Shown piece after piece: positions 47,651-59,395 of a DNA stretch of 64,000 nt; position 1 is the first letter of the stretch; each line of letters begins with the position of its first letter. The position numbers were made by a program, and so were the translations under genes. The notes below the pieces were generated by a model that was not told the origin of the DNA, ran no database searches, and was given only the letters and a program-made list of their open reading frames with translations. Source of the DNA: Taenia hydatigena (lineage: Eukaryota > Platyhelminthes > Cestoda > Cyclophyllidea > Taeniidae); the NCBI GenBank assembly GCA_036345935.2, contig JADWOT020000009.1, positions 9,887,899 through 9,951,898 of the forward strand. The letters are read 5' to 3'.

Positions 47651-49745
47651 TCAACTTTGTTTTGCTTTTTCTGCGTTGTGGTTCGCCGCGACAGATACGC
47701 AAGCTTTGGGGAACCACCCCTTAATAGGAACTAAAAGTCGAAAACGCGAAACGCTACTAACAAATGATAAGTAGCACAGATGATTCCTATGAGATTGTCA
47801 TCAGAACTGACGTTATTAACGGCAAGATCACAGTTTCGAATATTTAAAATGTTAAAATAATGTTAGTTTTGACAAAAAGTTCCGGGCACAAAAGGTGTGA
47901 AGCCAAGAAAGCGAAGAAGAGAGGATATAGACTTACCCTTAGGGGAATGGCCATCGCCCTTCTCGGTTGTAGAAACTAGTTGGCCATAATACCACCCCCT
48001 GAAGCAAAGGTGAGAGCATAGAGGAGAGTGACCCAAGGGGTGAGAAGAGGGAGAGAAAGGGGTGACTTACTTATGTCCTCGAGTGACGAGAACGGTGTGC
48101 CCGACAGCAACGGCCATACGATTCTCCCCACTGCATGGTGGGCAACAGCAGGTGCGGCAGCCGAACGATAAAGGCAGCGTGCTACCCGAGTAGGCGCGCT
48201 CAATTCGGAAGGGAATGGCCGACTTGTTCTTTAGGTTTTTCTGTTTCAGCTGTTCTATCTGCCGTGAGTAAACAAAAAGAGCTTTTGACGCCAGTTGAAG
48301 GCTTACCCAAACATTGAATAAGCAAAAGCGATAGAGCGTAGGTGTAGCCATGGCCCCATGAAGCACATATTCAATCTTGTAACCGAACTGCATACCTAGC
48401 AACCAACTGACCATACACATCGCTTTAACAGAACCAAGTCTGACAACTTTGGGTAGCAACGTCTAGTTGTACCAGAGGTGACCAGCACACTCCAGTAAGT
48501 AATCGAACAAACTCACAGTAAGATCGTAGGTTCCGCATCCTGGCTTTAAAGGCCATAAATATCCGTCACCTATCGGGTTTCCACTCCAACTTAACACCTT
48601 GAAAATCATCAGAAAAGGGAAGTATCGAAACATTCAATGCTCAGTTAATATGTTGGAAAAGAATAGAACGAATAGATTAAAAATAACGAATGTGGTTAGA
48701 ATGCGAAAACAAACGCTTTAAGAGGCGAAAACACAGACCTGTAGGAGATTCCGCTTCCATCCCAGATCGTAAGGATAGACCATGGGTTTAGGATTGGATT
48801 CACTATCCCTCCGATCGGACGCCTAAACATTAAATTTCGTGTAACGCTACCCCATGTTAACCTCACACGACAATATGCACTACTGACAAACCTTAGTCAT
48901 TATCCAATCTTCGATTACAGTTCTATTACGTAGGACACCTTTTAACTGGCAATAACCAAGTCCTCCAACAGCCAAGATAACTCCAAATGCCAGACCAAGA
49001 GCAATTAGCAAAATAGCGATTTCGTAAAAGTTGAACAATATTCGGTAATCATAACCGAATCGATACAAAGCGTAGGACTAAAGAGAGGGATGAAAGAGAT
49101 CAAGATGGTGAATAATCGGTGTGCAGGTACAAACGGCAGAAGAGAACATACCCGTGTAAGGACAAAATATACACGATATGAGCATAGGACGCAGCAATAC
49201 AAGCATCCAAGAGGTGCAAAAATAACAAAATGAAGAAAGTGACCATGATTTAGATGTCCAACGCAGCTATTGATCCAAGGGCAATGATGATCCATTTTGA
49301 GAACACATCTCCCACAGGAGTGGCAATGATGAGATCGAGGCGGTTTAAATCCATCACAGATAAGGCAAAACTGTAAAAATGGTTTATCCTTAGGATTACT
49401 CTAAAACAGCATGCAATTACTTTAGAAAAGTAGCTAAAAAAATGGGACTGTGGAACGTAAACTAACCGGTTGCCATCCAAATTTCACAAAGCCTGGACCG
49501 AACCAGGCAGCCAATGCGTAGCTTCGCAAAATGTAAAACGATAAAAACACACAGAAAAATGCGTTAGCTGCGGCAAAAATCTTCCGAGACGGTAAAAAGG
49601 TTGATGTGATGACAGACAAACTAGCGAGAGTAAGGAAAATCACGAGACCCATCCCGAATATGGGGCCTAGGTGGAACAAACGCCGACACTTCGAAGAAAA
49701 AGTTTTACATACAGACTCATTAAAAAGCAGAGGATCTGCTGGCAT
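47651..49745 (-). CDS. ZDHHC6: DHHC palmitoyltransferase, ZDHHC6-like, 8 exons
   Basis: S-acyltransferase that attaches palmitate to cysteines of ER-linked proteins; vertebrate ZDHHC6 acts in the ER with SELENOK. Exons: 49745-49467, 49370-49152, 49077-48892, 48822-48739, 48597-48517, 48258-48071, 47998-47937, 47730-47651. They close in frame to 392 codons plus stop (human 413). Visible: two N-terminal hydrophobic segments, GPGFVKFGWQP, the Cys-rich domain with CLICDGFKPPRSHHCHSCGR and the DHHC tetrad at about 120-123 (KMDHHCPWINSCVG), two more membrane segments, LRNRTVIEDWI, PYDLGWKRNL, SWSGNPIGDG, IEQLKQKN, and an SH3-like end (RGHKGWYYGQLV, then VPIKGWFPKACV). This C-terminal SH3 fold is the mark of ZDHHC6 among DHHC enzymes. 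The tail ends EKAKQS and lacks the lysine ER-retention signal KKNR of the human protein. Confidence 0.93.
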
Positions 49746-50313
49746 CGCTACACTTCACCCCGGCAATTTACGAACACAACATTTAAGTAACGCGCATTTT
49801 CTCTGCCTAGTAGTACTTCGGCGCTGGTGAATGCACCTACACCCATTCATCAAATTATGAAAAAAAAGAAAATCGCGAGATCCAATGCAGCTGAACCGTA
49901 GTAAATTACACAGAGAAGATGTGAATTGTCGTCAAATTTTGTCGGTTACATATATGATGCTATGCAGACAAAGTGGCAAAAACAAGCAAATTGTCCACAA
50001 CTTACAGTAAATAATTAGTTTTAAATAATGGACAAATAGAAATAGTTTTTTGGCAAGTTGCATTGCCTTACAAGTCCTCCTACTTTAACTGGCGTAAGAA
50101 ATGACCACCGCCCAATAAGGTGGAAGTTATTGAAGGGTTTTGCAGGTGAGTGTGATATTTTTTACCAATGCTTTTCTCGTTCACCGAAAGGAAATCTTAG
50201 CATGATTACTTCAAATTATTTCATATTAGTACTCTTCCATTGGACCGACACGCGTCCAATTGTACTTGCGTCAATTTGTATGGATGGGGTTTTGCTGCAA
50301 CTTTATTTTTTAG
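49746..50313. promoter_or_regulatory. Shared divergent promoter region of ZDHHC6 and VPS51
   Basis: 568 bp separate the two start codons, which face away from each other, so both promoters must lie here. There is no obvious TATA pair. The right end (T-rich tract then AG at 50312-50313, directly before the VPS51 ATG) is a splice-acceptor-like site, so part of it may be the last stretch of a 5' UTR intron or a trans-splice outron. Confidence 0.45.
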
Positions 50314-53300
50314 ATGCAAGCAGACGCAGAGGATCGACTGCAACGAAAGAAACGCTTATTTGAGTTCTACGGTCCGGAATCAAAACCTGATGAAATACCT
50401 GAAATTCTTCCCGATCCAAAGAATATTGATTCTGTGGGCTTCGATCCAAAGGAGTATTTAAGCGACCTTTTCCGAAAATGCGATCTGAATGATTTGCTGG
50501 CCAAGGAGACAGAAATCTGCGAACAAATTCGTTCGCTTGACTCTGAAATGCAAACGCTTGTTTATGATAATTATAACAAATTCATAAATGCCACACACAC
50601 AATCAAAATGGTAGGTCGTGTTGTCTTTTTCCTGAGTTGATGCCTTTATTAGATGAAGTCAGATTTTAAATTCATTGAAGATGAAATGAACTCTCTCGCT
50701 GAGAGCATGGTTGAAATACAACTTTATTCTAGCGAGATTGATCAAGAAATTCGTGAGTCAAGATCAGCTATCAGAAAACTGGTGACAACAGCTGACAATC
50801 TGCGAAGAGTTAGTAAAAAATGTTTACTTGTACCCACCATATCCCTGTTTAGCTTGGATACTTGTCTTCGTTGCCATCAAAGATTCGAGAGTTCATGAAA
50901 AAGGAGGATTGGGCCAAAGCAGTAGACGCTTACATTAAAGCGAGTGGATTTTTCGAGAAGCATCGCAATATCCCATCCTTTCAAGGCATTGATAAGGAAT
51001 GCACTGAGTTAATTAATGAAGTGGTCAAGGAGGTGGAGGCTCGTTTGATTTCGGCGGTAAGACAGTTCTATTCTTGCATTCGAGATCTATTAGACCATTT
51101 TCTCATATTTTTTCCACTCCTATTGATGGGGACATTTGTTAAAGCACACTCTTGCATATAAAACTTTATTTGCTTACAAATAAATATACAAAATCTGTCT
51201 TTACCCACTGATAAATGCCCAAGTCCATGACGCAGTTTTATAAGTTAAAGGGTTGAATTGTTAATCTGTAATTTTACTGATATATCGGTACGCGTGATTA
51301 GTTGAAATTCATCCTCTTTCAAATAGTGAAGTATTACCTATATAGCATAATTCCTCTTTAATTTAGGAGGATTCGCAAGCTTTAACAGCGTCAATTGAGG
51401 TTCTGATGCAACTTGGACAACCTGTGTCAGAATTGTCAAAAAAATTTATTCAAGTGTAAGCAGTTGATAGTGAAAATTTATGCCCCCTTTGCCGTAGAGC
51501 TTCGCAACGTATCGACTCGCTGCTTGAGAAATTGGCGTCCTCGCACGACGTGGAAAGTGTGGAGTCACCTGTGCCTGTAAGGCGTTCACATCTCTCATGC
51601 TTTTTTGTCTTGGTCTCAGCATACAAGCTTGAGGCTCTTGCACATATTGCGCCCTCTCGGAAATGAGTCAAATGTGTGAGGGAGTGTGCTCACTTTGGGA
51701 TGACCATAAGCTGATACAGCTATTTGTTCCCGCATGCTTGATGGTGAAATTTGTGCTTTAGATTCAGTAAATGCCGATTGGCTTATTTGATCCTCATCTG
51801 GGAAAAGTTCTTAATGCATACTAGGGATAGTTGTGAGGTGCGTAATACTACAAGTAGAACTCTTCCCCACTTCAAACTGAGGGACTCATTCTCACGTACT
51901 TCACATTATCGCGTTGTCATTCCTTCAACCAGTGTAAAACGCGTCTCATTGAGTTCTTCGTGACCATTTTCCTCGTATGCATTCATTAACCATAACTATT
52001 CGAGTTCATACTACTTTTTTCCTTCCTGTAGGACCTTTTGAATTTCGCGAACGCGGCTGCGGATACGATTTCCGAGGGAACGCTCTCCTACGTCTTTGCT
52101 TACTCCAGCCGCTTTCTCAGCAATCCAGCTCTGTCATCGAGGTTAGTTGGTATGCACGGCTGCATCTAATTCAATACAGGTCGTTCACAAGGGTTGGAAA
52201 TTGATAATAATAGGTGCTTTTTTGGATGGTTTCGCCTCTTTTCTTTTTTTATTGCTTGCTTGCTTGAAGCATTTTCGCCTTTTGCTGAGCGACGCCTCTG
52301 TTGCTTATATTTGCCGGCTCTCCCAACCAACGGTAGAGTAAGCGTAATTTCTTGCATGAGTTGTTCTACTGTGGGTTTAGTCTAGCGAGACTAATTTGCT
52401 GCCCCGAGCTACAGGACTTTAGAAGTGATAGTACGACAATCTTACTTCCTCTTCTTCCCTCCTCCAGAGATGGTCATTCTGAGGATAACCTCCAAACTTC
52501 TCTTTTTGAGTTTCTTCAAAGTGTGACTCAGAAGTTCCTTGCCTTGATTGACAAGAAGATGCAAGATGAGGTGAGTTCGATGCTTGGCTAAGCGATGGCT
52601 GCTAGTGACTGGTGTGTTTTACTAGGGCATGCTCTCGTCCTTACGTTTTATAAGCAAATGCACTTATACTGATGGGGATTGTTGAATATACTAGCGCTCA
52701 ATAGCATTCCTAGTTGTGAGAGCAAAAGGTGAGATCTCTGTAGTATTTATCAACGATTGATTTGTTAAGGTCCAGTCAACTGAGATAAGTTTGCTGGTGC
52801 GAGCTTTGGAACGCCTATTCTCTCGGCTAGTAGGCTTCGGTCGCAGCGTCCTAGAAGTTGTCGTGCCACCGAATGAGTCTTCCTCCCTAACAGCTAACAA
52901 CTTCAAGCGAAATCTCGATGAGGCCTCCCTCAACATGGTATTGGCCGTGGCCGCAAGGTGCTGTCGCGAGAAACAGTTTGCCTATCTTAAAATGCAGACC
53001 GCGGATTGTTTGACTGACATCAGGCAGTATATCGTCACAAATGTCTGCTCGAAGCCAGCAAACAGGTATTTTTTTAAGAACTCTTATTACATGTTAAATG
53101 CTTGAGCCAGATAAATTCCTATTGACACTAGGAGGGGGGTGGCATTGGGCGGGCCGAGTGATGGATTCTAGCGGTCCGTCTGTGTTGAAGGCGACGGGAA
53201 TTGTAGGACCGTTTATAGTGTTTAAATGAAGTAAAAAAATGTCATTCTACCGTCACCAGTTCGTGGAAGTGTATCTCCAATTACATGATCTGGTTCTTCC

Positions 53301-55906
53301 CTCAGTGCTAGATATATTACTTTACCTCTTGCACAAGTTTCTCAATAATTTCCTCACCTTTTATGTTACCAATCTTAGTTCGGGCATTTTTTATAACCGA
53401 TTGTTCGGATAGCTCTACCCGTCATCTTACGATACGTTTGAGTCCATTGGTCATGAGAAGGCCTAGGGGAAGTTCTTCATCGAGTAAATTAGATGATGTG
53501 CTATCCTTCATGCAAGGTAGGCGGCATGACATCCCTTCGGAACTGTGCCTCATTCTGGTGTAGGCAGGGGGTTCCGGTTCTTTCATCTTTGCCTGGTCTA
53601 CCTTTGTGAACTTTATATGTGTATTCATGAATGGACTATCATGGCATTTGGTTCACAATCTCTCCGTCTTTTAGTGAAAATGAGGGTGACAAGAAGACGC
53701 TCACGGAGATATACAATGAAATGAGCCGGATTTTGGCAACCAATCTTCGCGACTGTCTCAAGGCCTTGGAGGTAGATTTGCGTTATTCTTCGACAGCTCC
53801 CTTGTTTTGTCGCTTGAGTTAATTCACTTTACATGTCTTCTCTTCTCCCAGCCCTTCCTATCAAATGATAATACCTTTGCTCATCTCCAACTTTTCCGTG
53901 CCACCTTCTGTTTGGACTACATCCGGGAGGATATTGTTACTGCCTACCTTCGTTTCCTCATTCAATTCTGCGAGGAGCTTTCAAAGGTTCAGTTTGCACA
54001 CCCATTGCCTAGCTCAATAAGTAAACACCAGCAGAACTTAAATTGGCGCCTGAGTCAGTGAAACCCTTTGAGCAACTATTGGCAAATCGAGAACTTTACT
54101 TTATTCTTGAATTTGAACCTTTATGTCTTCTCGTGGCGTTGATATTTCATGGCATCTTTTACATAGTGTACGCCCTCCAGCATTCCAGGAAGCATAATCT
54201 TGCTGATGGGAAAACTCTGCCTCGACTGGGCCAACTCTGGAACCATCGGCCATTTGCTAAGCACGGCCGATGACTTTCTTCTCATTGGTCTCCCGAAATG
54301 TAGGCCACCATTAAGCACTTTGATTTCATGCCCCTATCATTTTTATGCTTTTTGTATCATTTACGCTTTCCCGCAAAACTTTTGATTGCTCAAATTTCTT
54401 GACAGTCATAAAGTATAGTTGTATGCTGTATGAAGTAGTGTAGCTATCTTCAAATGAGGCATCCTCAGTTCTAGGATCACGGAAGAGTATCATCACTACC
54501 GTTGAGTTAGCAGAAAATACATCACAACCACTAGAACTGGACCTTTTTAACCTACGCCCTCTTCCATTGCGTCGCGTTGTAGCCTCGGCCTCAGTTCAGT
54601 CCCATCAGCAGGCCATTCAACAGATGTTGGCGACGCGGCAGCAACCTCTGACTCCTCCGGGTCCATTGGCAGAGGAGTTTCGCACCACGGCTACGCGTCT
54701 CCTAACCACCTTCGCCAAGTTCGAGGGTGCTCAGCTAGCGCACATGATGCGTAAATCCGTCGAGGCCCGCGACTGGCTGCGTTGTCTAGAGCCGCGCACC
54801 GTCCGCTCCGTAATTCGACGCGTCCTTGAAGACCTCGCTAACATCGACTTCCAGGTGGGTATCCCTCTCCATTTCCACTTTTTTTTGCGTTACACTATTG
54901 AAAATAATCTTTCATGCGTAAAAGGTGAGTCAATTGCTTCCACCTTCGACGACTGGACGCGGTCGGGGAGGGAAGGAGGGTGGACGTGGGTCGGTTGACG
55001 GTCGGTATTCATGGCGCTCTTCGATGTCTCATCTTCGTGGACAGATTGTGGGAGGTCTAACTGCACTTCCCACCACCGCTGCTGGTGCCACGGGCTCCTC
55101 ACAGCAGCACGGCACGGTGTATGATCCGGCATTGGCTAGTCAACTTCGATGTCTCTTTCATCAACGTGTAAACGTGTTTGCCCCCGTCAAACCAACCCGC
55201 GAGTCCATCCTCTTTGGAGTGGTCAAGATTGGCCTTAAAGTGAGTCATTCAACCGTGAAGGTCCTGCTGCTATTTCAGTGAACTTTAAGGAGCTAGATTT
55301 AACCTCTATAGCAAAGGTGATTCGCTTAGCTGTGGAGTTCACGTTTCAGTTGAACTTGTAGAAAATGGACTCTCGGCTCAATGATTGCTTTTTGAATGAA
55401 AGATGTTGATTTTGTGACTCGTTTTATGCCGGGATGTATCCCATGTTTCAACGTTTGATATCTTTTTATCTCATTATTGGTTGAATTATCAGGCCTTCAG
55501 TGAGTGCGCAAGAACGCGAACATTCGGGAAATTCGGCCTTCAGCAAATTCAAGTTGATTGCCACTACTTGCGCATCCATCTCTGGCGATTTGTCAATGAC
55601 GAGAAGTAGGTTTTCAAGTGTTCCTTTCTCGAAGCCTCATATGCAGGTCGAGTTTTCGAATGGAGAGTTAAAATGTTTCCTCTTTTGGTGGGATTTTAGA
55701 CAAGTACAGAACGTGCTCGATGACGTGATGTATAGTGTCATGCAACGCTGCGTTGAACCGCAATTGATGGAGGATAGCGTAAGCCTTCATTCGTCCCTTC
55801 AATTGGTTTTTCGGCACAATGTAATATACCTTCCTTCTTTTCTAATCTTCAGATCGTCGACGCTATCTGTGACACCTCTCGAGGAGGCAATAATTCCTCA
55901 AAGTGA
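50314..55906 (+). CDS. VPS51: VPS51 subunit of GARP/EARP tethering complexes, 16 exons
   Basis: Vacuolar protein sorting 51 (ANG2/FFR). It links VPS52-54 into the GARP complex, which tethers endosome-derived vesicles at the trans-Golgi. Exons: 50314-50610, 50653-50808, 50853-51056, 51367-51455, 51498-51576, 52032-52141, 52423-52570, 52770-53065, 53675-53771, 53852-53986, 54167-54299, 54469-54854, 54925-55239, 55493-55605, 55700-55778, 55853-55906. All phases close: 896 codons plus stop (human 782). Conserved blocks: [34 protein letters not shown] and YNKFINAT (VPS51 domain, coiled coil), [123 protein letters not shown], and [12 protein letters not shown] at the end. Extra length is a Gly/Arg/Ser-rich insert in exon 13. 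The gene after it starts only 118 nt downstream. Confidence 0.93.
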
Positions 55907-56024
55907 TATTTTTCACTAACTTGTACCTTCTTTTTTCTCCCGTGTTTTGTATTTTACTTGCTGGTTTCTTCTTTTTGCATTAAACACTGTCAATTCAAAT
56001 GGCTTGTCGTTTTTACTATCAGAG
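55907..56024 (+). promoter_or_regulatory. VPS51 to ERCC8 intercistronic spacer (possible trans-splice region)
   Basis: Only 118 nt lie between the VPS51 stop codon and the first in-frame codon of the ERCC8-like gene. It is T/C-rich throughout, with an ATTAAA poly(A) variant at 55979-55984 and a pyrimidine-rich run ending in CAGAG at 56020-56024. That is the layout expected between genes of a polycistronic unit resolved by spliced-leader addition. Confidence 0.5.
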
Positions 56025-59000
56025 AGCGATGGAGAGACTATACCCATATTCTTATCCCAGTTAGATTTCGAGTGCGGGCTTAAGTCGCGTGCTCTGGCCT
56101 ACCAGGAGTATTTGGAGCACCTTCTCGATCTCAGTCGTTTTGATGTCGACTACTCAACCAAGTTCGAGGAGACTTATCGTGGACCAACGACAGATATCAC
56201 GTTAGACACAGTTGAGTCGCGCTAGTACGTACTTCATCAGGTTGGCTTGAGGAGTTCCCTTTGCATTACTGATGTTCGCTGCTTCGAATCTGTTGTTGTT
56301 GAGGTTATTGTTGATGTTAGGGGCTTCATTCAAGCTCCACACTCGTGGCTATTTTGTACTCAAGTTAGTGTCATTCATTGGCTTTAAGAATCCTTTGAGT
56401 TCAAAATTGTTTCGATCTCCTAATTACTAAGAGCTCCAACGATCCACTATGTGACCGATGGTTTCACTTGGCCCGGCTACGTGCTTTAAAGAAACGATTA
56501 CGTTTTTAAAATGACAGCACAAGTTAATGTGTCTTTATGTTATCTCTGAGGGAGGAGTAAACTTTAGATCGAATGACCTTTGTTAATGGATTTTTTCACT
56601 TTCCAACAGCCTTCTCTCGGCCAACCGTGATGGTAGTCTGCTGCTCTTCGATACACAGGCCCCTACTCAGACTGGTGGCGATACCGCCTCGTTGGTTTTT
56701 CCCGTTCTTGCTCACCTCACCTCTGTGCCGCCCGCTCTCCTCTCCACACAAAACAATCCCTCTGGCACCGGAGATGGTAGGCTGAGTCAGTCCGTGTGTC
56801 TCCAGTGGAACTATGTTGACACGGGCTGCTTCTTTAGTGTCTCCGTTGATAACACACTCAAGATTTGGGACACCAACAGGGCTGAGGTGAGCTAGCTGCC
56901 GCATTCAAGGTCAGGCTGGATGATTCGGTGATCAAACTGGTGTACATTTTTTGAATTTTTCCTCACGGAAAGTGGAAGAGTTGAAATCTCTTGATTCTGA
57001 AATCAAATCATTGGATAGTACCTGAGTGTCGACGGATGTTTTGGTTTCTAAAACTTGATCTATTTGAGCTATCGGGTAGAATAAATTATCACTATCACCA
57101 CTAATCCTGGCGTCTTTCTTTTTAATGCCCAAAAACTTGTAATTCAAAGCTTAGGGATGCGTTCTTATGTCTGCACCACCTGTTCGTTTGCTAAACCACC
57201 TTCCTTCAAGATGTCGAATCGACTCTTGAAACGAGCTAAATTAGCATCGTGGTAGGTTGTAATCATCGCCTTGAACGAAGGCTGAGCTAAAGACCATTAT
57301 TATGCATTCCTTCAGTGCGTAGGGCGAATGCCTTCAGGGAGGAACAATCAGAGCGCATTAGCATTTATACCAACAGTAAATTATAACGCCCATTGGCGTC
57401 CAAATTTATCCTATTCCACCTCCCTGATCCATGACTGTGCGAGTGCGTGGAGGCAATCGCTACACCGGAGTCGATGACGTGGGCAGCGCTGTCGCCGTGC
57501 GCGAGGGAGCATAATCTCGTTGCAGTGTCGTTACGGAAGTGTTACGATCGCCACGTCGTTTGCATCGATCCCCTCGTCGGCGCACCATGCCTCAGCCTCT
57601 TGGGCTCCCACACTGCTGCTCTCATCACCCAGGTCCTCTGGTCGGCTCGCAACTCCTTCGTCCTCTTCACCGCTGGGTCTGTCATTTTCCTCTCTTCCAA
57701 GAGGCTCCGCATGTCACTTGATCAACCTGTTCTTAAGGTTTTTTGTTGATGGTTTTGACATTCAGAGCGCTTGATTGCAAAGTCTATTCCTTCTGCGCAA
57801 AAAAGGAGGCGGGAGGAAGTGTTTCCTCACCCATTACCACTCCTCTTTTTTTTTGATTCAGAGAGGATGGAAGAATTATCTTTTGGGATATTCGTGTACC
57901 TTCGAGGCCTATTGCCACGTTGAACAATAAATACAGGGATGGAGATCCGCTATATCTGCAAGCCGGTGAGTAATTGTCCAAAAACAACACCCTAAACACC
58001 AGACATCCGTTTTTGCGCCGTTTCCATCAGAGTGCCTTGGGGGCGTGTTGACCACAACAGCGTAGAATTTTTTATCTCTCTCATGTGGCAACGAGTTTTT
58101 CCACTCAACACGCCTTGGAAAATGGTGACATCAAACCTCTGAGACTGTGATTTATTGCACCTTCGATTCAAATTAATGAACTAAACGCCCAATATATTTT
58201 GTTCAGCTGTAGCACACAAAGGTGGAGTGAAGGGCATGGCGAACAGCCCTGATGGCCTTCACCTCTACTCGTGGGGCGGGACAGAAGCCCGAGGTGGCTC
58301 GTGCCTTCAGGTGTGGGGCCTCGAGGTGGGTGGAGGAGCGCCCTGTGCGAGCGCTGCTGCACAGCCACGCGTTGCTACTTCCGCCCTATCTGGTGCTTTC
58401 AACGTCGGTGTTAGCGGTCCCCACCCCACCGATATTAGCTCATCGCGGTGCGTCCGCCTAGCGGTGACTGGTGGTGGCATTGGCCCCCGTTTTCATGCCT
58501 GGGGTGCAGAGGGCGCACTTGTCTTCGTGCCGGCCGATCAGGCTCTCCTTGTCACTTCTGTTGGCAGTCGTTCATATCATCACACCTCTTGTGTGCCCTC
58601 TCAATGGGGCATCAGACGGCATTTCTCCAGGGTACTGTAAAACCTAATTCACCTTTTTAGACGTTATGGTGCTTGCAAGTTTAAAAGTGATCTTATTTGT
58701 AGACACTAGGTTGAGGTTGCTTCTCGGAAGACTGGGACAACACGAATAGGACTCTGCTGTGTATTTTTCTCCTCATGGTGCTGATTCGGCTTCTTTCAGA
58801 ATACTGATTTGCTTTTCCTCTTTCCCTGATTGTATAAGGGACAGTTTACATCTGAGTAGATAAGATGATGAAAGTTTCGCGTCCTTAAACTTTTGAATAC
58901 GCTAGAGCTCATTTACAATCCATTCCATTAAGACGGTGATATCCGCCAATTCTTTATTTGAGCGGACACATCGACGAAAATAGTTTTATGGCTTGATAAG

Positions 59001-59395
59001 CGTTTTTTTACTTTAGGCTGTCACTGAAACTTGTGCGCCTTTATTTGTAGGGAGAAGGGGAGGGGGAGAGGGGGCTCGAGTGTATCCTTTTTCAATATCC
59101 GGCTGGTTGAAACCCTTTTTTGTTTCCTTCTTAATCCTTACTAACTGTCCCAACCACCTATTTTCTATAAGATCCACTGTCTTAAATTGTTTGTTGGATG
59201 GGGAGTGCTGACAATTCCAGCATTGTTCAAACAGCTGCAAAGTTCACCACCTCACAAAACTGAACGGCTTTCATTTTGCAGATAACGGCCTGTGTCTGGA
59301 ATCCGAAACGGCTGGAACTTTACACGGCTGGGATTGACAATAACCTCTTCACTTGGCCCCTCTTCCGTGCTACATCTACTGATAAAAATCAGTAG
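56025..59395 (+). CDS. ERCC8: ERCC8/CSA-like WD40 protein, 6 exons
   Basis: Similar to Cockayne syndrome protein CSA, the WD40 substrate receptor of a CUL4-DDB1 ubiquitin ligase in transcription-coupled DNA repair. Exons: 56025-56224, 56610-56886, 57444-57676, 57862-57965, 58207-58631, 59282-59395; 450 codons plus stop (human 396). Matches by eye: VESRYLLSANRDGSLLLFDT against the first CSA blade, LQWNYVDTGCFFSVSVDNTL and KIWDTN (second), EDGRIIFWDIRVPSRPIATL, AHKGGVKGMANSPDGLHL, and ITACVWNPKRLELYTAG (last blade). The N-terminal helix region (YLEHLLDLSRFDVDYSTKF) takes the place of the CSA DDB1-contact helices. There is no in-frame ATG in exons 1-2; the first Met of the frame is about residue 180 (exon 3). 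Start inferred as supplied by a spliced leader at 56025, or by an unseen exon. Exon 5 carries a long Gly/Ala/Ser-rich insert. Exon 3's acceptor is the least sure. Confidence 0.8.
59050..59074 (+). other. Putative G-quadruplex in ERCC8 last intron
   Basis: Four G-runs of 3, 4, 5 and 5 bases with loops of 4, 1 and 3 nt on the transcribed (mRNA-sense) strand, inside the intron 58632-59281. Confidence 0.6.

Noticed and set aside
53363..53563. Open frame in the gap between VPS51 exons 8 and 9
   Set aside because: The phases of exons 8 and 9 join directly, so this lies in an intron.
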